Assembly: GCA_035304285.1 (NCBI GenBank)
Contig: DATGQI010000179.1
Location: forward strand, 1 to 23,941
Source of the DNA: IDS-8 sp035304285
Lineage (GTDB): Bacteria > Pseudomonadota > Gammaproteobacteria > Steroidobacterales > Woeseiaceae
Length of the DNA: 23,941 bases
Reading direction: 5' to 3'
Part shown: positions 1-8,300 of the stretch, one piece after another
Numbering within the stretch: position 1 is the first letter of the stretch
Layout: each line of letters starts with the position of its first letter
Translations under genes and position numbers: made by a program
The notes under the pieces: model-generated
Databases searched by the model: none
The model's input: the letters and a program-made list of their open reading frames with translations, nothing else
What the model was told of the DNA's origin: nothing

Positions 1-45
1 GGCGAAGGGCTGGATGCGGATATCGGCAACTGGGATCTCGAATAA
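1..45 (+). CDS. gspG: Type II secretion major pseudopilin GspG, C-terminal end (partial)
   Basis: Only the last 14 codons and the TAA stop are in the window; the gene starts upstream. The visible tail reads GEGLDADIGNWDLE, which matches the conserved GspG C-terminus, where acidic residues bind calcium and the chain ends in a DI-x-NW-type motif. GspG is the main subunit of the periplasmic pseudopilus. The next gene, gspH, starts 6 bases after the stop, in the standard gsp gene order. Confidence 0.85.
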   Translation, partial: GEGLDADIGNWDLE

Positions 46-51
46 TCCGTC

Positions 52-633
52 ATGCGACCTGCCGTTCGCTCCAGGTTCAAAACGAGGGGCGGCTTCACGC
101 TGATCGAAGTCCTGGTGGTGGTGCTGATCATGGCCATCATCAGTGCGATGCTGTTGATGTCTTTCGGCATCCTGGGCGACGACAGGGCGTTGCAGCAGCA
201 GGCGCGTCGCATGTCGTCGCTCATAGAACTCGCGACGGACGAAGCGATCATGCAGGGCCGCGACTTCGGCCTCGAGTTCATGCAGCACGGCTACCGCTTC
301 GTCGAGCACGATGCGGCACTCGACCAGTGGCACGAAGTCATTGGCGATGAGTTGCTGCGCCCACGTCCGCTGGAAGAAGGCATGGAGTTCGAGCTGTTCC
401 TCGAAGGCAGGCCGGTCTCGCTCGCCGAAGAAGCCGCGGACACCGATTTGAACGAGGATTCCGGGGATCGGGAACGACAGGGCTACCTGCCGCATGTGCT
501 CATCTTGTCCAGTGGAGAGGTAACGCCTTTCCAGCTGCGCCTCGTTCGCTGGGCCGATCGTTCCGAAGTGCTGATGGAAATGACGTTGAACGGCGAATTC
601 GAGATCAATGCGGATGAAACGGCGGCACTTTGA
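52..633 (+). CDS. gspH: Type II secretion minor pseudopilin GspH
   Basis: This 193-residue prepilin is a minor subunit of the type II secretion pseudopilus. The N-terminus has a short basic leader ending in Gly14, followed by FTLIEVLVVVLIMAIIS. That is the prepilin peptidase site with Glu at +5 and a hydrophobic helix (about residues 15-36). The rest is a soluble domain of low conservation, as usual for GspH. The gene follows gspG by 6 bases and overlaps gspI by 26 bases. No strong Shine-Dalgarno is visible before ATG 52, so translation may be coupled to gspG. Assignment as GspH rather than another minor pseudopilin rests on gene order and length. Confidence 0.9.
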   Translation: MRPAVRSRFKTRGGFTLIEVLVVVLIMAIISAMLLMSFGILGDDRALQQQARRMSSLIELATDEAIMQGRDFGLEFMQHGYRFVEHDAALDQWHEVIGDELLRPRPLEEGMEFELFLEGRPVSLAEEAADTDLNEDSGDRERQGYLPHVLILSSGEVTPFQLRLVRWADRSEVLMEMTLNGEFEINADETAAL

Positions 634-1057
634 CCGACGCCGCTCCGCGGGCTTCACTTTGCTGGAGGTGATGGTGGCGCTGGGCATCGCAGCGCTGTCA
701 CTCACGGCGGTAACCGCGGCGATGAGCCAGATGGTGGACGCCGCCAGCAGCATGAGGGAGCGCACCTACGCAAGCTGGATCGCGCAGAACCAGATCGCCG
801 AAATGCGCCTGTCCAATGTCGTGCCCGACGTCAGCGAAGATTCCGGAGAGGTCGAGTTTGCCGGCCTGGAATGGACCTGGCGCAGCACGGTTTCCGAGAC
901 CGGCGTTGAAAACCTCTACCGCGTGGATGTTGCGGTCTCCTTTGTCGAATCGGATGCGATCATCCGCACCGTGACCGGGTTCATCGGCGAGCCCGGCATC
1001 CCCGGCCAAAGCAACATTGCGTGGACGACCAATTTGCCGCAGGGGGAAAAAGATTGA
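608..1057 (+). CDS. gspI: Type II secretion minor pseudopilin GspI
   Basis: A 149-residue prepilin. A basic leader of 15 residues ends in Gly before FTLLEVMVALGIAALSL, giving a prepilin peptidase site with Glu at +5 and the N-terminal hydrophobic helix. The body contains the GspI-like stretch YASWIAQNQIAEMRL, close to the family pattern of an alpha helix followed by 'A.NQ..E.RL'. GspI is the hub of the GspI-GspJ-GspK tip complex. The start overlaps gspH by 26 bases, and ATG 614 in the same frame is an alternative. The stop TGA overlaps the proposed TTG start of gspJ. Confidence 0.92.
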   Translation: MRMKRRHFDRRRSAGFTLLEVMVALGIAALSLTAVTAAMSQMVDAASSMRERTYASWIAQNQIAEMRLSNVVPDVSEDSGEVEFAGLEWTWRSTVSETGVENLYRVDVAVSFVESDAIIRTVTGFIGEPGIPGQSNIAWTTNLPQGEKD

Positions 1058-1668
1058 GCGCGCAACGGACGTCCGGCTTCACGCTGATAGAGGTGATGGT
1101 TGCCCTCGCTATCTTCGGCATGCTCGCGGCGATCGCTTATGGAACGCTGGGCCAGACGCTGGCGAATGCAGAAATCCTGACTGACCGGATGCAGCGCCTC
1201 CAGTCGCTGCAGCAGACCGTGCGATATTTGAGCGAGGATTTCATGCAGCTCGCGCCGCGGCCGGTGCGCGAGGATTTGGGCGACAATTTCGGACCCGCCC
1301 TGCACACGGACGTGGAGTCCGACTTTGCCGTAGAGCTGACACATGGCGGCTGGAGTAATCCCGCCACGCTTCCCCGGAGTACGCTGCAACGCGTCGCCTA
1401 TCGGCTCGAGGAAGGTGAACTGGTGCGTTACCACTGGACCGTGCTGGACCGGACTTTGAGCAACGAACCCGCCGGACGGGTGCTGCTGGACGAAGTCGAC
1501 AGCATCCTGTTTCGCTTCATGCAGGACAATGGAGACTGGAGCGAACAATGGCCGCCGGAAAACCGGCCGGGGCAGCTGGGCTTGAGACAACGCCCGCGAG
1601 CGGTCGAGATAACTTTGGTGCTGGCGGATGAAACGGAAATTCGTCGGCTGATCGAGGTTGCGCCGTGA
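1054..1668 (+). CDS. gspJ: Type II secretion minor pseudopilin GspJ (TTG start)
   Basis: A 204-residue prepilin of the pseudopilus tip complex. After a short basic leader the sequence is SGFTLIEVMVALAIFGMLA, with the peptidase-processed Gly-Phe junction and Glu at +5. The frame is open back to a GTG at 1021. I chose TTG 1054 because AGGGGG (1041-1046) lies 7 bases upstream, the resulting leader has the usual length, and the start overlaps the gspI stop as TTGA, matching the overlaps at the next two junctions. The C-terminal region includes the GspJ-like motif QRPRAVEITLVL. Its stop overlaps the GTG start of gspK. Confidence 0.9.
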   Translation: MSAQRTSGFTLIEVMVALAIFGMLAAIAYGTLGQTLANAEILTDRMQRLQSLQQTVRYLSEDFMQLAPRPVREDLGDNFGPALHTDVESDFAVELTHGGWSNPATLPRSTLQRVAYRLEEGELVRYHWTVLDRTLSNEPAGRVLLDEVDSILFRFMQDNGDWSEQWPPENRPGQLGLRQRPRAVEITLVLADETEIRRLIEVAP

Positions 1669-2606
1669 ACGGCCGAATGGTGCAGCGCAGCCGCAGGAAT
1701 CGCGGCGTCGCTCTTATCACGGCGATGCTCATCAGCGCTCTTGCGGCGATCGTCGCGTACAACCTTGCGTGGGACAACACGCTCGATGTTCGGCGTACGA
1801 TGGTGCTCCTGAACCACGACCAGGCGGTACAGGTGGCGCTGGGGGCGGAAAGCTGGGTCATCAATATCCTCCACCAGGATATGGAGGACAGCCAGACCGA
1901 TCACCTCGCGGAAATCTGGGCAACTGAACTTCCCGGCCTGCCAATCGATGGCGGAGAGGTTTTCGGTCACGTCGAAGACCTCCAGGGTCGTTTCAACATC
2001 AACAACCTGGTCGATGAGAACGGCACGGTCGACGAGGAATCCGTCGAACAGTTTCGCCGCCTGCTCGTGGCCCTGGAACTGGATCCGCGTTTCGCCGGCA
2101 TCGCAGCCGACTGGCTGGATGCGGACCTCGACGCCCAGTTTCCCGATGGCGCCGAGGACCCGATTTATACCGGCATGGTGCCCCCGTATCGCAGCGCGAA
2201 CCAGAGCATTACCAGTATCAGTGAGCTCGCCGCGCTGGAGGGCATGGACAAGCTCACCTTCGACATTCTGGCGCCGCATATCACCGCCCTGCCCGGCCGT
2301 ACCCCCATCAACGTGAATACTGCAACGCCGCAGGTACTGCAGTCGATTGACGAAAATATTTCGGTAACAGCCGTGGAGGCCCTCCTGGCGGAACGCGAAG
2401 AAGCTGGATTTGCCGATATTCAGACGGCATTCTCATCGCTCGTGCCCCCGGATGTGATAAACAACAAGCTGGATGAGGCGACCAACTACTTTCAATTGCG
2501 TGTCATCGTGCGCATAGACACGGTGCGAGTCACGATGTACAGCGTGCTGTTGCGCGGCCAGCGGGGCGACGTAACCCCTATTCTGAGAAGCTTCCGGACG
2601 ACATGA
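1665..2606 (+). CDS. gspK: Type II secretion minor pseudopilin GspK
   Basis: A 313-residue tip pseudopilin. The N-terminus NRGVALITAMLISALAAIV has the prepilin cleavage site after Gly14 but lacks Glu at +5. This is the known GspK exception and fits its position at the tip of the pseudopilus. Family motifs are visible: RFNINNLVDENG near residue 108 and INVNTATPQVLQSI near residue 220. The GTG start overlaps the gspJ stop (GTGA, 1665-1668). ATG 1677 is a possible internal start. The stop overlaps gspL as ATGA. The protein is large compared with the other minor pseudopilins, as expected. Confidence 0.94.
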   Translation: MNGRMVQRSRRNRGVALITAMLISALAAIVAYNLAWDNTLDVRRTMVLLNHDQAVQVALGAESWVINILHQDMEDSQTDHLAEIWATELPGLPIDGGEVFGHVEDLQGRFNINNLVDENGTVDEESVEQFRRLLVALELDPRFAGIAADWLDADLDAQFPDGAEDPIYTGMVPPYRSANQSITSISELAALEGMDKLTFDILAPHITALPGRTPINVNTATPQVLQSIDENISVTAVEALLAEREEAGFADIQTAFSSLVPPDVINNKLDEATNYFQLRVIVRIDTVRVTMYSVLLRGQRGDVTPILRSFRTT

Positions 2607-3874
2607 TCGAGTACCTGGTAATCCGCATCGGAGAACACGCGGGCGATGCCGTGCACTGGATGGCCGTGGACGCAAGCGGCGCACGCCGCAGTGCACCGGC
2701 GACCGGCATGCTGCACGAGGCTGCGGCCGATGTGGGCGAACGCAGGGTCATCGTCCTCGTTCCCGGCACCGAGGTTCTGACCACTACCGTCGACATACCG
2801 GTCCGCGGGGCAAAGCTGCAGGCGGCATTGCCGTACGCGCTCGAAGAGTTTCTGGCCGAGGACGTCGAGAAGCTGCACTTCGCGGCAGGCGCCCGACGTA
2901 GCAGTGGACGAGTACCGGTTGCTGTCGTCAGCAAGGAAAAACTTGCGGGCTGGTTGTCGCACCTGAACGCCGCCGGCATCCGCCCCGCATCGGTGATCGC
3001 GGAGAACCACGGCCTCGCGCGCATACCGGGAACCATAAGCCTCCTGATCGCCGAGAACAGGATCCTGATCAACGACGGCGGTGACAACGAGCTCGTGATG
3101 CAGGACGTGAGCCCGGGTGACGCCCTGGCCGCCATCGGCGCGCTGGACGACGGCGCCGGCGATACCGACGATACAGCCGGGGAAACCACCACCCTGCCCC
3201 GACACCTTCTCGTTTACTGCGAGCCCGGCATCGACGAGCGTTACGAGCTCGAATGGATGGCGATGCGCAACGAGCTCGAAAGCGTGGATGTAAACCTGCT
3301 GCCGGATGGGGTAATGCCACGGCTTGCCGTCACCGTGGCCACCGGCGCCGGGGTCAACCTTCTGCAAGGCGAGTTCGGCCGGAAGACGGAGTACTCCGGG
3401 CTTTTCCAGCCCTGGAAGTACGCCGCCATGCTACTGCTCGGCCTTTTCGTGATAATGCTCGCCGGAAAAGCTGCGAGCTTGTATTCACTAAGTCGCCAGG
3501 AAGCCGCTTACCGGCAACAGTTCAACGAGGAATACCAGGAGGTGGCGCCAGGCGCCCCCGCTGTCGAGGACCCGGCGTCCGTTGTCGCCTCGCTTCGTGC
3601 GCGCACCGGCCGAACGGCGGCGCCGCAGGTATTCCTGCAGTCGCTGGAACACTTGAGCCGGGCGCTTGCTGAGAATGGCGAAGCCCGAATCGATGCGATC
3701 AGTTATCGCGCCGGGGTCGTGGATATTCGTGTCAGCGCACCGAACGTCGCTACGCTCGACAGCATCCAGCGAACAATTGGCGAAAGCGGTCGCTTCACCG
3801 CGTCGATCCAGTCCACGGACCAGGACGGGGATCGCATCAACAGTCGCATGCAGATCGCGGCAAGAGGACCATGA
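2603..3874 (+). CDS. gspL: Type II secretion inner-membrane platform protein GspL
   Basis: A 423-residue bitopic protein that links the cytoplasmic ATPase GspE to GspM and the pseudopilus. The N-terminal ~260 residues form the cytoplasmic actin-like domain, with the characteristic LPYALEEFLAEDVEKLHF stretch near residues 76-93. One membrane helix follows at about residues 273-291 (YAAMLLLGLFVIMLAGKAA), then a coil-rich segment and a periplasmic ferredoxin-like domain. An acidic, Gly-rich insertion (about 181-196, DDGAGDTDDTAGE) probably forms a loop. ATG 2603 overlaps the gspK stop by 4 bases. Confidence 0.94.
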   Translation: MIEYLVIRIGEHAGDAVHWMAVDASGARRSAPATGMLHEAAADVGERRVIVLVPGTEVLTTTVDIPVRGAKLQAALPYALEEFLAEDVEKLHFAAGARRSSGRVPVAVVSKEKLAGWLSHLNAAGIRPASVIAENHGLARIPGTISLLIAENRILINDGGDNELVMQDVSPGDALAAIGALDDGAGDTDDTAGETTTLPRHLLVYCEPGIDERYELEWMAMRNELESVDVNLLPDGVMPRLAVTVATGAGVNLLQGEFGRKTEYSGLFQPWKYAAMLLLGLFVIMLAGKAASLYSLSRQEAAYRQQFNEEYQEVAPGAPAVEDPASVVASLRARTGRTAAPQVFLQSLEHLSRALAENGEARIDAISYRAGVVDIRVSAPNVATLDSIQRTIGESGRFTASIQSTDQDGDRINSRMQIAARGP

Positions 3875-3925
3875 CGTGCGGCTCATGAAGTTCAAAGGCA
3901 CGATCAGCCGATGCGAGGATACACG

Positions 3926-4408
3926 GTGAGAAGCTGGTTCGAATCGCTCGAGGAACGTGAACGGCTGTTCGTACTCGCTGCTGCCGCGATGCTTGTTGTC
4001 GCACTTTTCTACCTGGCCGTCTGGATGCCGCTCGATCGGGGGCAGGAGAACCTCGAATCGAGTGTCGAGAACTGGAGAGATTCTCTAACCGAACTCCGCC
4101 TGCTGAAAGGAAGCCTGTCAACACCGGATACCGGCGAGTCGCGCCCGGCGGACCGGAACCAGTCGCTGGTCGTCATCATCGACAACACATTGCGCGAACG
4201 TGGTCTGTACAACTCGTTGCAGCGGAGCCAGCCGACGGCGACGAACGGCATTCGCGTCGAATTCGAGAAGGTGACATTCGACGAACTGGTAATCTGGCTG
4301 GGCGATCTCAGTTCCGGCTATGGGTTGCAGGTACAGTCGGCCAGCTTCTCGGCGGCATCCCGGGACAACGACGGGCGCGTTAATTCCACGCTGACGCTGG
4401 AACGGTAG
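3926..4408 (+). CDS. gspM: Type II secretion inner-membrane platform protein GspM
   Basis: About 160 residues. It partners GspL in the inner-membrane platform. A short cytoplasmic segment (SWFESLEERERLFV) is followed by one membrane helix at about residues 14-34, then a coiled segment and a small periplasmic domain. An in-frame ATG at 3911 is possible, but GTG 3926 has GAGGA (3915-3919) six bases upstream and gives the family-typical start RSWFESLEERER. Unlike the preceding junctions, there is a gap of about 50 bases after gspL. The TAG stop (4406-4408) lies inside the left arm of the palindromic repeat that follows, so the native 3' end may have been changed by insertion. Confidence 0.88.
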   Translation: MRSWFESLEERERLFVLAAAAMLVVALFYLAVWMPLDRGQENLESSVENWRDSLTELRLLKGSLSTPDTGESRPADRNQSLVVIIDNTLRERGLYNSLQRSQPTATNGIRVEFEKVTFDELVIWLGDLSSGYGLQVQSASFSAASRDNDGRVNSTLTLER

Positions 4409-4570
4409 TGTACCCCGTCGTGGATAACGGGCCATTCCCGCGAGTGACTTTTCGTGCTTGGCAAGGCGCGACGACGAGTAATAGCACCGCTATTACGAGG
4501 AGTCGCAACGCAGGCAGGCGGGAAAAGGCGCCGCGAGAATGGCTCATTATTCGCGACGGGGTGCACTAAC
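4404..4570. repeat. ~165-bp imperfect palindromic element between gspM and gspN
   Basis: The left arm starting at 4404 (TAGTGTACCCCGTCG from 4406) matches the reverse complement of the right arm ending at 4570 (CGACGGGGTGCACTA, ending 4568). By hand, 30 of the outermost 37 positions pair. The pairing includes CCCCGTCG and GCCATTC blocks and a TTTTC/GAAAA block reached with a one-base gap. The centre is a perfect hairpin, GTAATAGC (4478-4485), loop ACC, GCTATTAC (4489-4496), itself flanked by GCGAC and GTCGC. The structure resembles a MITE or large REP-type element, or an RNA-level hairpin. No transposase is present and no second copy was seen in the window. The class is inferred; the symmetry is directly visible. 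Confidence 0.75.
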
Positions 4571-4576
4571 CCGGCA

Positions 4577-5317
4577 ATGGCGAACGGAAAGCGCCTGGTC
4601 GCCGCCGGCATCGCGGCGCTCGTCATCGGGCTCGTGCTGACCTTTCCGGCCCGTATTGCGTACCAGTGGTTCGCTCCCGCCCAGGTGGCACTCAGCAGCA
4701 TATCCGGTTCTGTATGGAACGGCGCTGCCGCACAGGGATCGGCGGCGGGTTTATTCCTGAGCGACATCACCTGGACTTTCCAGCCATTGTCCCTGCTTCG
4801 CCTCAAGGCCGGCTACACCGTGACCGCCAGGTTACCTTCGGGATCCCTCCAAACGGACGTTGAATCCGGCGGCGGGAACAGCGTGCAGTTCAACGATCTC
4901 ACGGCGACGGTCCCGCTTGCGTCTCTACCCGGTTCTCTCCTGCCGGTCAACGGCGTCACTGGAGATTTGAACCTCCGGTTCAGTACGCTCGTACTGACCG
5001 ACGGTATTCCAACGGAAGCCGAGGGGACCGTGGAGATATCGCGCCTGGTGTTGCAAGCGCTCTCCGCCAACGCGCTCGGCGACTATCGCGCGCAACTGCA
5101 AACCGAGGACGGGATCATCACCGGCACCGTCGAGGATGTTTCCGGTGTACTGGACTTGAACGGCAATCTCGTGGTCAACCCCGACCGGGCCTTTTCCTTT
5201 ATCGGCCATGTCGCAGCGGGAGCGGATGCTCCCTCGGCGGTGAACGAACAGCTGCGCTTCCTGGGATCACCGGACCAACAGGGCCGACGCGAGTTCCGTT
5301 TCGAGGGAAACCTGTAA
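4577..5317 (+). CDS. gspN: Type II secretion protein GspN
   Basis: A 246-residue accessory protein of the type II secretion system, present in only some gsp operons. One N-terminal membrane anchor (about residues 7-26, LVAAGIAALVIGLVLTFPAR) is followed by a beta-rich periplasmic domain with the GspN motif LSSISGSVWNGAA near residues 39-51. The frame stays open upstream to 4454, but that extension is entirely encoded by the palindromic repeat and would be basic and low-complexity. ATG 4577, just after the repeat, gives the normal membrane-anchored start. No clear Shine-Dalgarno precedes it, perhaps because the repeat displaced the original leader. It is the last gene of the operon, and its stop lies 21 bases from the convergent helicase gene. 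Confidence 0.88.
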   Translation: MANGKRLVAAGIAALVIGLVLTFPARIAYQWFAPAQVALSSISGSVWNGAAAQGSAAGLFLSDITWTFQPLSLLRLKAGYTVTARLPSGSLQTDVESGGGNSVQFNDLTATVPLASLPGSLLPVNGVTGDLNLRFSTLVLTDGIPTEAEGTVEISRLVLQALSANALGDYRAQLQTEDGIITGTVEDVSGVLDLNGNLVVNPDRAFSFIGHVAAGADAPSAVNEQLRFLGSPDQQGRREFRFEGNL

Positions 5318-5338
5318 CAGGCCTGCCGCACGCCCTGG

Positions 5339-8300
5339 TCAGTCGAGGGTAACCTCGCGGAATTCCTGCAACAGCGGAAAGTACAGCGCAGTACGTACCT
5401 GCACACTGCTATCGTCAACCAGGTTGCGGTACAGGTGCGCGTACCTCGCAAGCTGCTGCCGGTATCGCTCCGACTCCTGCTCGAGAAAGCTGTCGATGCC
5501 GCTGCCCTCGTGCGTGCTTGCCTTGTAGTCGATGATCCAGTGAACGCCCGCGTCGTCGATGCGGAGCCGGTCGATCACGATCGACTCCACCCCGCCCTGC
5601 CACACCCCGGTCAGCGGCATCTCCGAATGGCCAGGGCCGCGCAGGATCCAGCGACCTTTCTCGTCGCCGAGGATTCCGCGCAGTGCCTCGAGCGCCCGTG
5701 TGCAGACGTCGTCGATATCCTGAAGCGGCACGCCCAGTTCCTTCGCGTGTACGCGTGCAACCGGCAACAGCCGCTCTAGGTCCGCAATGTCCGCCTGCAG
5801 CGAGCCCGACGTGATCCGGTGCAGCCACCGGTGCAGGATGGTGCCGGCATGGCGGGCAACCGAGCCGACCCAGTAGAAATCCACTTGCGGTTCCGGCCCC
5901 GCACTGTCAGCACGCAGCCGAGCTCCTGGCACTGTGGGAGGCGTGTCCAGAGCGAGGCCGACATCCAGCCGTTTAAGCTGTGGCAGCCGGAAAGCGTCGC
6001 CATCCCCTGTGGAACCGGCTGCGCTCGCGGAAGAACCGTTATTGAACGTTTCCCTGAAGGTCCTGCTCGTCGAGTGCCAGAGGCTGTGCAAGAGCGTTCC
6101 CTTTCTCGGCTCGCAGATTTCGCTGCCGTCCGCGGTCAGCTCGACATGGCCGATCAGGTGCACGGAACGCCGAGCGCGGGTGCAGGCGACGTACAGAAGC
6201 CGGTCCTGTTCGAGCCTGCCTTTTTCGCGTTCGGCCGCTTCGATGAAGTTGTGCAGCCGATCGGTTTCCAGGTCCGCGCGCGCGCCGACCGGGCTCAGGA
6301 GCATCGATGATCCATCTCCGCTATCCGGCAGGTTCAGCCAGCTGAGGATGGACTTCTCATCGCCCCTGGTCATCCTGCCGAGCCCGTACAGAACGACGTG
6401 ATCAAACTGCAGTCCCTTTGCCTTATGCATGGTCATGATGTGCAGGCGACAGTCCGCTGCGACCTTGCCGGACACATGCTCCTGGTCGAGCTTCGCTTCG
6501 AGTTCCGCGACGTCCTCGATGGTACCCGCGGTGTCCAGTCTTTCGAGAACGTCGAGAAAGCGGTAAACGTTGTCGACCGCCTCTTCGTTATCCAGCAACA
6601 GCGGACCGCGCAGCCGGTACCACGCCCGCTCCACCATATCCCGGATGGAGGTGGCACCATGACCGGAAACGAAGGGCGCGAGCGTCTCCCTGAACCTCTG
6701 CAATGATGCGCGCCCACCGGCGGACAGGGACTGCAAGCGCTCCTCGTCCTGCAGCAGTTCCCACACGGTGCTGCGCTTGTCGTTGAAGACCAGCGCGTGG
6801 AGATCCGACCAGTCGAGTCCCACCCATGCGCCTCGCAAAAGCCCAAGCCACGCGATGCGATCCCCGCGATGCGCAAGGGCGCGTGTCAGCGCGAGCAGGT
6901 CGATGATCTCCGGAAGATCGGTGAGCCGGTCGATCTCGATTGCCTGGTAAGCGAGTCGCTTTTCGCGCAGCTTGCGGAGCAGCAGCGGCAATTGCGCGCG
7001 ACTGCGCACGAGCACCGCAGTAGTCTCTTTACCCACGAGGTCGACACAACTGCGGATGACGTCGACCGCCACATCCGCCTCTTCGTCATTGCTCACGCCG
7101 AACAGTGGGTAGAGGTGCCAGGCGCCGGTCCCCCGATGACTTTCCACGGGCACCGAGGCCGAATAGGCAATCGCGCCGGCGGTAACATCGTCTTCTGGTG
7201 GGAACATCTCCCCGAACACCCTGTTGTACCAGTGCACGAGGTGCTCGCCGGAACGGAAATTCTGGCGAAGCAACAGCGGCTGCAGGCTGACCGGGCCGAT
7301 GCCGCGCTCGCGCGCCAGCAGGAACTGCCCGACCTCGGCATCACGGAAACGATAGACGGATTGCATCGGATCGCCGACGCAGAACAACGTGCGGCCATCG
7401 CCCGGCTGCCATCCCGCAACGAGTTTTTCGATCAGGCGGTACTGCGCGATCGAGGTGTCCTGCATTTCGTCGATCAACAGGTGCCGGATCGTGAAGTCGA
7501 GCAGAAGGCCAATGTCCCCCGGTTCCTCAGCGCTGCCGAGCGCCGCATCAGCGGCCACTGCCACCTCGGTATGGTCGGTGGCGCCAAGTTCGTTGAACAG
7601 CGCCTTCAACTCAGCCACCGCAATCGGCAATAGCTGCAGCAACGCCAGCAGCACCTTCCACTGCTCGTCGGTGTAGCGCGGCTCGGGCAACTCCCGTACG
7701 CGGCGCAGCTCTGCCGCGAGCGACGATTGCTCTTCAAGCCGTCCCAGCAGCTCCAGCATTTGCTGCTTCTGGCCGTCGTCCCGGGGCGGAAAGCCGACGC
7801 TCTTGTTCACCGTTTTCCGCCAGCTGCCGTTCTGCGTCAAAAGCAGGGAAGCCACGGCTCGCCACAACCCGACCTGTTCGGCATTCGCCTCCGGGAACCG
7901 CTCGCAATTGGCAAGCCTTGCCACTTCATGTTCATCCGCCGCGAGGTTCTGCGCGGCATAACGGCAAAGGCTGGCCAGCACCGGCAGGTGTTCGTCCGGC
8001 AGCAGGCGGCGCACGCGCGCGAGGCTTGCCGTCACCACTTCACCGATGTTTCGCTCGAGCTTTCTACGTGCGGCGTCCAGTTCGCCAGCTTTGCCGAAGC
8101 CCGCGCCGCTGATTGGCAGCCACTGATCGCGCTTCGCAAGCATCCGCGCAAGGTGATCGATGTAGGCAGTGGTGTTGTTGTCGAGGTGGGAGAGTACCTG
8201 CTCTACGGTGTCATTCTCCTGACCGTCTGTGACCAGCCAGTCGAAAGTGGCGGCCGCAGCCCTGCGGTATAACTGCTGCAGCTCAGCATCCGCCAAGATC

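Noticed and set aside
3885..3929. A 14-codon frame in the gspL-gspM gap ending in GTGA over the gspM start.
   Set aside because: It has no convincing ribosome binding site and no recognisable peptide. The overlap with GTG 3926 may be chance.
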